DNA of 11,173 bases, taken from assembly GCA_002399435.1 (NCBI GenBank), contig DHDO01000055.1:1-11173 (forward strand), in the 5' to 3' direction. Source of the DNA: Firmicutes bacterium UBA4874. Its GTDB lineage: Bacteria > Bacillota > Clostridia > Caldicoprobacterales > DTU083. The stretch's first letter is position 1, and every line of letters begins with the position of its first letter. Below, one piece after another: positions 1-6,611 of the stretch. A model generated the notes under the pieces. It saw only the letters and a list, made by a program, of their open reading frames with translations, had not been told where the DNA came from and made no database searches. A program made the position numbers and the translations under genes.

Positions 1-530
1 ATATAATCGATCACTGACCGGTGGCACGCCACCACGCCTTTGGGCACCCCGGTGGAACCGGAGGTAAATACGATATATACCGGATCCAAATCAATCTGCC
101 GGTCCCGGATTCCGCTCAGTGCCTTATGATCTGCCGGTTCGCGGATCAATTCCTCAAACGAATAGATTTTCCCGTGAAACGGAAACCCTTCCATACTTTT
201 TTCTGTTTTTTCATCGCAAAGAACCGCCCGGGGCTTCAGGTTCTGAAAGATCAGCTCGATCCTCTGCCTCGGCATTTCCTCATCGATGGGTACATAATAG
301 CAGCCCGCATACACCACCCCGTAAAAGGCGACAATGGCTTTCGGATGCCGCTTCATGAACACCACAATGGGCTCTCCGGCATAACCTTCCCGGTGAAGAA
401 AGGATCCAACGGACCGGGACTGGTCATAGACCTGCCGGAAGGTGATCCCGTATGTTTCATTTGCATAAGCCGTTTTATCCGGAACACGACGGACGGTCTG
501 CTCCAGATATTCCATCACATTTTTTTGCAT
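1..530 (-). CDS. AMP-forming adenylating enzyme (NRPS A-domain / DltA-like), N-terminal part
   Basis: This is the N-terminal 176 residues of an ANL-superfamily enzyme that runs off the left edge of the window. Members activate a carboxylic acid, often an amino acid, with ATP and pass it to a phosphopantetheine thiol or CoA. Seen: an A1-like motif around residues 29-36 (ITFRQVYD), an A2-like motif VVYAGCYYVPID at 72-83, and the A3 phosphate loop VYIVFTSGSTGVPKGV at 151-166. The A2 and A3 wording resembles amino-acid adenylation domains and D-alanine carrier-protein ligases more than fatty acyl-CoA ligases. The ATG at 530 follows an AGGAAAGG ribosome binding site and lies 44 bases after the racemase stop, with no terminator between, so the two are probably co-transcribed. 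The substrate-specifying A4-A5 region and any carrier domain lie outside the window, so the substrate is unknown. The family is confident; the subfamily is not. Confidence 0.85.
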   Translation of the reverse strand, partial: MQKNVMEYLEQTVRRVPDKTAYANETYGITFRQVYDQSRSVGSFLHREGYAGEPIVVFMKRHPKAIVAFYGVVYAGCYYVPIDEEMPRQRIELIFQNLKPRAVLCDEKTEKSMEGFPFHGKIYSFEELIREPADHKALSGIRDRQIDLDPVYIVFTSGSTGVPKGVVACHRSVIDY

Positions 531-574
531 TGCTTCTGCCTTTCCTGTCTGACATATCGTCCATTCGGGCCGAT

Positions 575-1318
575 CTATCGGATATAAGAATCCGACGATA
601 CCCGGACAAGCCCCGCTTCGTATTCCTTTTTCAGTTTTGCTCCGCACAGCTGAATGGAGCGCATGGCCAATACCTCCATGGTATCCAGACAGCCCGGGCC
701 GATTTCGCAACTCCGCCTGAGCAGGGACAGCTCCGAACAGCCAAGAATCATCACTTCTGCCCCCTGCCGGCGAAGCTGCCCCGATACCGACCGGAACTTG
801 TCCCATTCGACCGGCCGGCCGGCCTTTACATCTTTATAGATGAGATCCATTACCATGCCCTGATGCTCCGGATCCGGCAGGAGGACCTGAATCCCGCAAT
901 CCTCCAGCTCCTTCTGGAACAAATTGCTTTGGATGGTTCCATCCGTCGCCAGAAGACCTGCCCGGAGGATCCCGTGATCTCTGCAATACCATGCAGTCTC
1001 CCGGACCGCATGAACAATCGGGACCTTGATCTCCTTTTCCAGTTCCTCATAAAAACAATGGGCTGTAATGCAGGGAATGGCGATATAATCCACGTTCAGG
1101 CCCGCCAGCTGCTTTCCTGCCTCGGCCATGGGGCCTGCCGGGCTTTCCCTGCTTTTGCCCAGGATATAATCCGTCCGGTCCGGTATGGAAGGACGGCTGA
1201 TAAGGATCATATCCAAATGCTCCTGATCTGTCTCTGCCTGCGTCATCCGGATGACAAGCTCATAAAAATAGGCCGATGCAGCAGGTCCAAGGCCTCCGAT
1301 TACTCCCAGCCGCTTCAT
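575..1318 (-). CDS. Aspartate/glutamate racemase family protein
   Basis: A 247-residue cofactor-independent racemase of the Asp/Glu/hydantoin racemase superfamily, which interconverts L and D amino acids with two cysteines acting as acid and base. Seen: the N-terminal MKRLGVIGGLGPAAS signature, the SRPSIPDRTDYILG segment, and the two catalytic Cys motifs PCITAH (Cys83) and LGCSEL (Cys194). Length is normal for the family and the protein is predicted to be cytosolic. The ATG at 1318 was chosen because GGAGGG lies 7 bases upstream and the protein begins exactly at the family signature; the frame stays open to a GTG at 1366, which lacks a ribosome binding site. It lies 44 bases after the transglutaminase-like gene and 44 bases before the adenylating enzyme, with no terminator in either gap. 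Aspartate is the commonest substrate for this sequence type, but glutamate or another amino acid cannot be excluded. Confidence 0.9.
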   Translation of the reverse strand: MKRLGVIGGLGPAASAYFYELVIRMTQAETDQEHLDMILISRPSIPDRTDYILGKSRESPAGPMAEAGKQLAGLNVDYIAIPCITAHCFYEELEKEIKVPIVHAVRETAWYCRDHGILRAGLLATDGTIQSNLFQKELEDCGIQVLLPDPEHQGMVMDLIYKDVKAGRPVEWDKFRSVSGQLRRQGAEVMILGCSELSLLRRSCEIGPGCLDTMEVLAMRSIQLCGAKLKKEYEAGLVRVSSDSYIR

Positions 1319-1362
1319 ATCCGTTCCCTCCGTATTCCTGTTCTTTTCCAGATGATCCCCCG

Positions 1363-3003
1363 TCACTTTGCCGGCGTCCGGGGATACCTGGCTTTATCAA
1401 AGGTATAATAATTATTGCCGCGGATACCGGTGAGCCTCTCCACTTCACTGTCCGTCATCATAAACGTCTCCCTGTGGTCTTTATTCGGGCAGGAATCAAA
1501 ATGATACCATCCGTCCCCACAGTTGATCAGACTCCAGTAATGCCGTGTCCTGCCTCCGACCCGGGTGATGTCCATATTGTCAATCCCCACCCTGGTCAGC
1601 ATGGCCTTGGAGACGGAAAAATAAGTGAAGCAGTCGCCCTGCTTTCTGGTTATGCCCCGATAGGCCTCCGCCAGCCAGTCCGATTTATCTGAATCACCGG
1701 TATAGCTGATGTTTCCCCTGGACCATTGATAAATGGCACGGGCTTTTTCCTTCTTCGACATCGTTTCATTTGTGATCTTTGCCAGAATCGAATCACACAG
1801 CCCATTAACCTGTTCCTGGGAAACAGCAGCCTGTTTTACCGTTAGGTTGATCTTCCTGGTGGCCCGATTGCCTGCCGCATCCTGTGCGGAGTAGATCACC
1901 GGATAGGTGCCTTCCTGCTTCAGGTTGACCTTGCTGTTGTCCACTTCAAAGGTCAGATCCGTATCCCGGTTATCCGTTACTTCAATGTTCTTTTTATAGG
2001 ATATGGTTTCCCCCATCGCAACCTGCCGGTCATACGCTCCGGAAATCACCGGCGGCTCGGTATCCTTCCTCACCCGAATCCATACGGGAACCTCACTTTC
2101 ATTTCCTGAAGTATCCGCGAGTACAACGACAGCCCTCTGTTTTCCCTCTTTTGTAAAATCATAATCCTCTTTGAAACGGGCGGTCACCCCGGTGACGTCC
2201 CGGATATTTTTCACAAATGCCTTTGCCTCCGGTTGATCCCCAAGCCACACCGTTCCCGCAGCGGCATCCGCTACCGGAGGAGTCGTGTCCACGATTTCAA
2301 TGTTTCCGGTGAGAACTCTTCCATCAATATTCAGCTGTACCGGATAGAGTCCTGGCTTGCCCGTATCCACGGCTGAGAGATCCGAGGCCAGGGAAGCTTC
2401 ATGATCCGTGTTTCCCAGAAAATCATCCATGGTTACCTTGAGCGGCGTGCCGGCTTCCCAGGTTACCTTGCCCTGAACATCCAGCACGGTAAGCTTTGCC
2501 CTGCGTTCCACCCGGTTCTTTCCCCTGTCCTCCACAACCAGTGTCACATCCTGCTCTCCCGGGCTGGACGTATCCGGCGTGCCTTTGAACTGAACCGTAG
2601 CTGCGGTGGCATCGCGGATCTCTTCAATAAACGCCTTCGGATCCAATGTCTGACCAAGAAGCGCCCATTGATCCCTTACGGTTACCTTCGGTGCCACAGT
2701 GTCCGTTACCTTCAGTCGGGAAGTATGTATCTTTTCCCCGATTTGGATCTGAATGGAATAATTGCCCGGAACACTGGTATCCACAGCCCGGATATCCGTC
2801 AAAAATCTGCACTTCCGGTTCCCGTTTCGTAAAAACTGACTCTCCTCCAGCTTTTCGCCTGCCTCCACCCGGACGGACGAAATGACTCCCGGCCAGAATC
2901 CGAAGAAAACACACAAAATCACGAGGATGCCTGCCCCGAAAAGGAGCAAAATATTCCGTCTCAAACAGCGCTTACGCCATCTCAATCGCTTCATACGCTC
3001 CAT
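1363..3003 (-). CDS. Membrane-anchored Ig-like repeat protein with C-terminal transglutaminase-like domain
   Basis: A 546-residue exported protein. Residues 1-17 are very basic, residues 18-38 form one hydrophobic segment with no obvious cleavage site, and the rest should face outside, so a type II membrane anchor is likely. Residues 46-390 make about five bacterial Ig-like domains with typical linkers such as DTVAP, DTTPP and DTEPP. Domains 1-2 and 3-4 look like a duplicated pair. Residues 395-546 are a transglutaminase-like cysteine domain with an intact apparent triad: Cys458 (QGDCFTYF), His488 (RHYWSLI) and Asp503 (YHFDSCP). Related proteins act as surface peptidases or crosslinking enzymes, often on cell-wall-associated substrates; the reaction here is not predictable. 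The ATG at 3003 has GGGGG about 5 bases upstream; an ATG three codons later is possible. It is the first gene of a probable three-gene operon and follows a duplicated promoter/terminator region. Confidence 0.88.
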   Translation of the reverse strand: MERMKRLRWRKRCLRRNILLLFGAGILVILCVFFGFWPGVISSVRVEAGEKLEESQFLRNGNRKCRFLTDIRAVDTSVPGNYSIQIQIGEKIHTSRLKVTDTVAPKVTVRDQWALLGQTLDPKAFIEEIRDATAATVQFKGTPDTSSPGEQDVTLVVEDRGKNRVERRAKLTVLDVQGKVTWEAGTPLKVTMDDFLGNTDHEASLASDLSAVDTGKPGLYPVQLNIDGRVLTGNIEIVDTTPPVADAAAGTVWLGDQPEAKAFVKNIRDVTGVTARFKEDYDFTKEGKQRAVVVLADTSGNESEVPVWIRVRKDTEPPVISGAYDRQVAMGETISYKKNIEVTDNRDTDLTFEVDNSKVNLKQEGTYPVIYSAQDAAGNRATRKINLTVKQAAVSQEQVNGLCDSILAKITNETMSKKEKARAIYQWSRGNISYTGDSDKSDWLAEAYRGITRKQGDCFTYFSVSKAMLTRVGIDNMDITRVGGRTRHYWSLINCGDGWYHFDSCPNKDHRETFMMTDSEVERLTGIRGNNYYTFDKARYPRTPAK

Positions 3004-3033
3004 AATTTCCCCCGCCCTGTTACGCAGATGCCC

Positions 3034-3107
3034 ATCCCCTGATATCTGCCCGTAAACAAATATTATAATAATCCCCTGATATCTGCCTGTAAACAGATAT
3101 TATAATA
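3034..3107. repeat. Two tandem copies of a 37-base unit
   Basis: Copies at 3034-3070 and 3071-3107 match at 35 of 37 positions; both differences are transitions. On the minus strand each unit carries TATTATAAT at one end and a TTTAC(A/G) hexamer followed by GGCAGATATCAGGGGAT. The junction of the two copies forms a promoter-like element (3065-3093). The unit lies between the promoter in the left copy of the 98-base repeat and the transglutaminase-like gene, inside what would be its 5' leader. Confidence 0.9.
3065..3093 (-). promoter_or_regulatory. Sigma-A-type promoter, proximal
   Basis: The -35 is TTTACA (3088-3093), the -10 is TATTAT (3065-3070), and the spacer is exactly 17 bases. Transcription would start near 3058, giving a leader of about 55 bases to the transglutaminase-like gene. 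The spacer contains the palindrome GATATC. The element spans the junction of the two 37-base repeats, so it exists because of that duplication. Confidence 0.55.
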
Positions 3108-3130
3108 ATCTATCATACTGTTTCTGTCAA
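3102..3130 (-). promoter_or_regulatory. Sigma-A promoter in left copy of the 98-base repeat
   Basis: The -35 is TTGACA (3125-3130, consensus), the -10 is TATTAT (3102-3107), and the spacer is 17 bases. The predicted start is near 3095, about 92 bases before the ATG of the transglutaminase-like gene. No terminator lies between it and that gene, so this is probably the main promoter of the three-gene cluster. Confidence 0.8.
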
Positions 3131-3153
3131 TCAGGGATGATTACAAAACATGT

Positions 3154-3184
3154 AAAAAAAAAGGCATGCTGTAAATCCATGCCT
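3154..3184 (-). terminator. Intrinsic terminator in left copy of the 98-base repeat
   Basis: On the minus strand GGCATG and CATGCC (6 pairs plus a flanking A-T) enclose a 9-base loop, followed by nine T. It is the duplicate of the recX terminator and lies between two promoters. RNA begun at the upstream promoter copy (start near 3193) should stop here after roughly 40 bases. Confidence 0.78.
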
Positions 3185-3199
3185 CATACCCTATCCATT

Positions 3200-3228
3200 A
3201 TAATAATCTATCATGCTGTTCCTGTCAA
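3200..3228 (-). promoter_or_regulatory. Sigma-A promoter in right copy of the 98-base repeat
   Basis: The -35 is TTGACA (3223-3228), the -10 is TATTAT (3200-3205), and the spacer is 17 bases, all identical in arrangement to the copy at 3102-3130. Its predicted start near 3193 lies just before the terminator at 3154-3184, so its product would be short unless the terminator is read through. Confidence 0.7.
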
Positions 3229-3251
3229 TCAGGGATGATTACAAGACATGT

Positions 3252-3281
3252 AAAAAAAAGGCATGCTGTAAATCCATGCCT
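3252..3281 (-). terminator. Intrinsic terminator downstream of recX
   Basis: On the minus strand GGCATG / CATGCC (6 pairs plus a flanking A-T, 9-base loop) is followed by eight T. It is the first strong terminator after the recX stop, about 75 bases downstream. The rest of 3294-3354 holds no feature I can support. Confidence 0.8.
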
Positions 3282-3354
3282 CATGCCCTATCCCTGTATT
3301 GCCTGCAGGGGGTTCATTTTCGCAGCGCGGTCCGCCGGCCCCCTAATCGTTTCG

Positions 3355-4002
3355 TCAGTTTTCATCCTGCCCTTCTTCCTCCTCCTGCAGGCGGCGCAGC
3401 ACGTGCCGCACGGTGTCCCAGTCAAATCCCCTGCGCTTAAGGGTCCGTCCGACCTTGACGCGAAACTCCTCCGCAGGAAGATCCCGGTACCTTTTGGCAC
3501 AGGTTTCTCCCAGCCGGATAGCCTGCTCCTGCTCCTCTTCCTCCGAATACCCCTCCATGGCGGTCTGCAGGATCTCTTCCGATATTCCCCTGGCTTTCAG
3601 CTCCTGGGCCATGCGGCGCCTCCCCATGGGTTTGTCGGATTTTTTCCCCCGGATATAACGGGCGGCATAATCCGCATCGTCCAGAAAATGATATCCTTCC
3701 AGCTTGTCCGCTGCCGCTTCCATGGCTTCTTTCCCAAATCCCCTGCGGGCCAGATAGTCACACAGCTGCTTCCGGGTTCTGGCCCGGTATTGAAGATAGC
3801 GCAGGGACTGATCGTAAGCCATTTTGGTATCCGCCTCCAGGATCCACTGCTGCAGCGACCCGTCTTCGACCTCCATGCCGGATCTCAGTTTATATTTTAC
3901 AATGACTTCCTCATGAACCGGAACGATCCTGTCGTCGTCCAGCGTCAGCAGATAGCTGCCCTTTTCCCGCGGACGCGGCCCGATATGCAGTATTTTACTC
4001 AA
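3355..4002 (-). CDS. recX: Regulatory protein RecX
   Basis: A 215-residue protein of the RecX family, a small helical protein that binds RecA filaments and tunes recombination and the SOS response. Seen: after a roughly 60-residue N-terminal extension usual in Firmicutes, three helical repeats at about 62-101, 104-147 and 153-207, with the family hallmarks YLQYRARTRKQL, RGF, the central FLDDADYAARYIRGK segment, the MGRRRMAQELKARGI helix, and the third-repeat RTLKRRGFDWDTV. The C-terminus is acidic (EEEEGQDEN). The start is TTG at 4002; no ATG is available nearby and a strong AGGAGGGGG lies upstream at a spacing of about 10 bases. The ftsH terminator lies just ahead of this ribosome binding site and I see no convincing promoter between, so expression may depend on read-through. 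No LexA-type operator was recognised. Confidence 0.93.
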   Translation of the reverse strand: MSKILHIGPRPREKGSYLLTLDDDRIVPVHEEVIVKYKLRSGMEVEDGSLQQWILEADTKMAYDQSLRYLQYRARTRKQLCDYLARRGFGKEAMEAAADKLEGYHFLDDADYAARYIRGKKSDKPMGRRRMAQELKARGISEEILQTAMEGYSEEEEQEQAIRLGETCAKRYRDLPAEEFRVKVGRTLKRRGFDWDTVRHVLRRLQEEEEGQDEN

Positions 4003-4023
4003 ATTTACCTTCCCCCTCCTGGA

Positions 4024-4059
4024 TAAAAAGAAAGGACGGCACCATCCTGCATGCCATCC
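4024..4059 (-). terminator. Intrinsic terminator between ftsH and recX
   Basis: On the minus strand GGATGGCA pairs with TGCCGTCC (8 pairs including one G-T) around a 10-base loop and is followed by TTTCTTTTT. It ends only a few bases before the recX ribosome binding site (4012-4020), so it also lies in the leader of any transcript that reaches recX. Confidence 0.8.
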
Positions 4060-4087
4060 TCTGCTGCTTCTTTATTGTTCTGTACCT

Positions 4088-5953
4088 TTAACCGGCTGCG
4101 AAAGCCGCTTCAAACTCGTCGGACTCCAGCTTTTCCTTCTCCAGAAGAGCCTCTGCCACCCGATGCAGCCGGTTGATATTATCCTTCAACAACTTTTCCG
4201 CCTTGTTGTAGGCATCCTCAATGATCTTTTTAATCTCTTCATCAATGCGGCATGCCACTTCCTCACTGTACATACGGGTATGCCCCAGATCCCTTCCGAT
4301 AAAAATCTCATCCTGATCCGAGCCATACGTAATGGGCCCCAGGCTGTCGCTCATGCCGTATTCCGTCACCATTTTTCTCGCAATCTGGCTGGCTCTCTGA
4401 AGATCGTTGGAAGCGCCCGTGCTGATATCCTTCAGAACCAGATACTCCGCCACCCGGCCGCCCAGCAGCTTGGTGATCTCCGTCTCCAGCTCGTTGCGGG
4501 AAACAAAGTTCCGATCTTCCTTGGGCAGGGTCAGCGTATAGCCGCCTGCCTGTCCCCTGGGCACAATGGAAACCTGATGCACCGGATCCGCATTGGGAAG
4601 CAGTCTTGCCACAACGGCATGGCCGGCTTCATGGTAGGCTACCAGCCGTTTGTCCTTTTCGGTAAAGATCCGGCTCTTCTTCTCCGGTCCGGCAATGACA
4701 CGGGTGATGGCCTCTTCAATCTCATTCATGCCGATTTCCTTTTTGCTCCTCCGCGCGGCAAGGATAGCCGCCTCGTTCATCATGTTCTCAATATCCGCTC
4801 CGGTAAATCCCGGCGTACGCTTTGCCAGCACCTTCAAATCCACTTCCGGGCTCAGCGGCTTGCCCTTGGAGTGAACCTTTATGATCTCTTCCCTGCCTTT
4901 GACATCCGGCACTCCGACAACAACCCTGCGGTCGAAGCGTCCCGGACGAAGCAGAGCCGGGTCCAGAATATCCGGACGGTTGGTGGCCGCCAGAATAATG
5001 ATCCCTTCGTTGACAGCAAATCCGTCCATCTCCACCAGCAGCTGATTCAGCGTCTGCTCCCTTTCATCGTGGCCGCCGCCCAGGCCTGCGCCTCTGTGAC
5101 GTCCCACGGCATCAATCTCATCAATGAATATGATGCAGGGCGCGCTTTTTTTCGCCTGTTCAAACAGGTCACGTACCCTGGAAGCCCCGACACCGACAAA
5201 CATCTCCACAAAATCGGAGCCGCTGATACTGAAGAACGGAACGCCGGCTTCCCCGGACACCGCCTTGGCCAGCAGCGTCTTTCCGGTCCCGGGAGGGCCG
5301 ACCAACAGAACGCCCTTGGGAATCCTCGCTCCCAGCTCGATAAACTTCCTGGGATTCTTCAAAAACTCAACAATCTCCTGCAGCTCGGCCTTTTCTTCAT
5401 CCGCGCCGGCAACATTTTCAAAGGTGATATGGTGCTTATCGTCCTGATGCACCCTGGCACGGCTCTTGCCGAACGACATCACCTTGTTGCCGCCGCCCTG
5501 GGCCTGCTGCATTATAACAAACCAGAAAATAACAACCGCAACAATCAGGACGACAAAAGGCATAAGACTCAACCACCATGGCGGTTCGGGAACCGCCTGC
5601 GGATCCCATTTGAAGCTGAATTGATCGGAAGTGATATCCTCCGGATTCACCTTCCGTTTCTCCGCCTCAATCAGGCGTACATCCCTTTCAAAAATATCAT
5701 TGCTCGGAATGTAGGATTCAAAATCGTATTTGTCCGGAAAGCTCTCCACGGGAATGGAAGAACCCTTGCGCAGACCTACCACCGTACGTTCGTTGGTCAT
5801 CAGGTGAGAGATCTTCCCATCCTTAATCTCCCGCAGCAGTTGCGGATATGACAATCGTTCCTGCTTCCCTCCCATGTCGAGCATTGCAACAACGAGTATA
5901 ATCGCAATCAATAGAATCAGATAAAAGCCCGGGCCTCTTAAAAACTTCCTCAA
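4088..5953 (-). CDS. ftsH: ATP-dependent zinc metalloprotease FtsH
   Basis: A 621-residue membrane-bound AAA protease that forms hexamers and degrades misfolded membrane proteins and short-lived regulators; in sporulating relatives it is also needed for normal spore formation. Seen, numbered from the chosen start: TM1 at about 9-25, an extracytoplasmic domain of about 105 residues, TM2 at about 132-148, Walker A GPPGTGKT at 219-226, Walker B IIFIDEID at 274-281, the second region of homology with arginine fingers 337 and 340 (LLRPGRFDR), zinc motif HEAGH at 441-445, and the third zinc ligand Asp517 in STGASND. All key residues are intact. The C-terminal tail is short (ends FEAAFAAG). The TTG at 5953 was chosen because AGGAGG (5961-5966) lies 7 bases upstream; the longer frame to a TTG at 5980 has no site. 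It has its own promoter and terminator. Confidence 0.97.
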   Translation of the reverse strand: MRKFLRGPGFYLILLIAIILVVAMLDMGGKQERLSYPQLLREIKDGKISHLMTNERTVVGLRKGSSIPVESFPDKYDFESYIPSNDIFERDVRLIEAEKRKVNPEDITSDQFSFKWDPQAVPEPPWWLSLMPFVVLIVAVVIFWFVIMQQAQGGGNKVMSFGKSRARVHQDDKHHITFENVAGADEEKAELQEIVEFLKNPRKFIELGARIPKGVLLVGPPGTGKTLLAKAVSGEAGVPFFSISGSDFVEMFVGVGASRVRDLFEQAKKSAPCIIFIDEIDAVGRHRGAGLGGGHDEREQTLNQLLVEMDGFAVNEGIIILAATNRPDILDPALLRPGRFDRRVVVGVPDVKGREEIIKVHSKGKPLSPEVDLKVLAKRTPGFTGADIENMMNEAAILAARRSKKEIGMNEIEEAITRVIAGPEKKSRIFTEKDKRLVAYHEAGHAVVARLLPNADPVHQVSIVPRGQAGGYTLTLPKEDRNFVSRNELETEITKLLGGRVAEYLVLKDISTGASNDLQRASQIARKMVTEYGMSDSLGPITYGSDQDEIFIGRDLGHTRMYSEEVACRIDEEIKKIIEDAYNKAEKLLKDNINRLHRVAEALLEKEKLESDEFEAAFAAG

Positions 5954-5960
5954 CCCCAGC

Positions 5961-5966
5961 CCTCCT
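5961..5966 (-). promoter_or_regulatory. Ribosome binding site deciding the ftsH start
   Basis: Perfect AGGAGG 7 bases before TTG 5953. Because it lies inside the longer reading frame that begins at 5980, it argues that FtsH starts at the non-ATG codon 5953. Confidence 0.8.
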
Positions 5967-5997
5967 TTCCGATAAATCAAATTTACTACATTTTATA

Positions 5998-6026
5998 ATT
6001 TTAGCATATTCGCCCGGTAAAAGCAA
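5998..6026 (-). promoter_or_regulatory. Sigma-A promoter of ftsH
   Basis: The -35 is TTGCTT (6021-6026), the -10 is TAAAAT (5998-6003), and the spacer is 17 bases, in the short AT-rich gap between hpt and ftsH. A second alignment shifted by a few bases (TTTACC with TTATAA) is possible. The start would be near 5991, giving a leader of about 40 bases. No convincing terminator was seen between hpt and this promoter, so read-through from tilS-hpt is also possible. Confidence 0.65.
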
Positions 6027-6071
6027 CGAAAAGCGCTCAAAATGGCAGATGATCCTCTCTGATCCTTTATA

Positions 6072-6611
6072 CTATTTCTTTAAAGCGTCTTTGGAGAGAA
6101 TCCCGATATAGGGAAGATTCCGGTATCGTTCCGCATAATCCAGCCCGTATCCTACGACAAACTCATCCGGGATGTCAAAGCCCACATAATCCACCTCTAC
6201 CGGTGCGCTGCGCCGGGTGGGCTTATCCAGGCAGCAGCAGATCTTCAGCGACCTCGGGCCCCTGGACCACAGGTTTTCCAGAAGATAGTGAAGGGTCAGC
6301 CCGGTATCCACAATATCCTCCACAATCAGAACATCCCTGCCTTCGATTTCCTCCTCCAGATCCTTCAGAATCCGTACGACACCGGAAGATTTGGTGGAAA
6401 CGCCGTAGCTGGACACCGCCATAAAGTCAATGGCCAAAGGCAGTTTGATTTCCTTGATCAGATCCGAGGTAAAGACCACTGCTCCCTTGAGGATGGCGAC
6501 AATGACCAGATCCTTGCCCCGGTAGTCCTCCGTGATCTGCCTGCCCATCTCCCGGACCCGCTTTTTCAGTGTTTCCTCATCTATCAGTATTCTTTCCACA
6601 TTCCCCGACAT
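6072..6611 (-). CDS. hpt: Hypoxanthine phosphoribosyltransferase
   Basis: A 179-residue cytosolic purine-salvage enzyme that joins hypoxanthine (and usually guanine) to PRPP, giving IMP or GMP and pyrophosphate. Seen: the LKGA pyrophosphate-binding turn at 41-44, the flexible-loop SSYG at 67-70, the PRPP-binding motif VLIVEDIVDTGLTL at 94-107, the base-recognising Lys130 in LDKPTRR, and the C-terminal EFVVGYGLDYAERYRNLPYIG. Length and motifs are typical of Firmicutes Hpt. The ATG at 6611 has GGAGGG 6 bases upstream. The first 28 bases lie inside the end of tilS, and the ribosome binding site is encoded within tilS, so translational coupling is likely. TilS-Hpt pairing is conserved in Firmicutes, where the B. 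subtilis and Listeria proteins are reported to form a complex acting on ftsH expression. Confidence 0.96.
   Translation of the reverse strand: MSGNVERILIDEETLKKRVREMGRQITEDYRGKDLVIVAILKGAVVFTSDLIKEIKLPLAIDFMAVSSYGVSTKSSGVVRILKDLEEEIEGRDVLIVEDIVDTGLTLHYLLENLWSRGPRSLKICCCLDKPTRRSAPVEVDYVGFDIPDEFVVGYGLDYAERYRNLPYIGILSKDALKK

Larger units (their letters stand above)
3099..3293. repeat. Tandem duplication of a 98-base terminator-promoter unit
   Basis: The left copy is 3099-3196 (98 bases) and the right copy 3197-3293 (97 bases), directly abutting. I count four substitutions, all transitions, plus one A lost in a poly-A run, so identity is about 95%. Each copy carries, in minus-strand order, a hairpin plus T-tract terminator and then a TTGACA-17-TATTAT promoter. 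The high identity and non-coding content point to a recent local duplication. Left-to-right order is 37-base unit, 37-base unit, 98-base unit, 98-base unit, with the shared TATTATAAT word at 3062, 3099 and 3197. Confidence 0.93.

Noticed and set aside
452..1408. Plus-strand open frame of 318 codons opposite the racemase
   Set aside because: Spans the ends of three real minus-strand genes and shows no coding motifs; both catalytic Cys motifs are read on the minus strand.
3034..3293. CRISPR array or insertion sequence as an explanation for the repeats
   Set aside because: Copies abut with no unique spacers, there are no terminal inverted repeats or transposase, and each unit is a clear terminator and promoter.
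3294..3354. GGGGG...CCCCC long-range hairpin after the recX stop
   Set aside because: Loop of about 30 bases and no T-tract; the real terminator is at 3252-3281.
4163..5851. Plus-strand open frame of 562 codons opposite ftsH
   Set aside because: Antisense shadow of the strongly conserved ftsH; no family resemblance or start signal.
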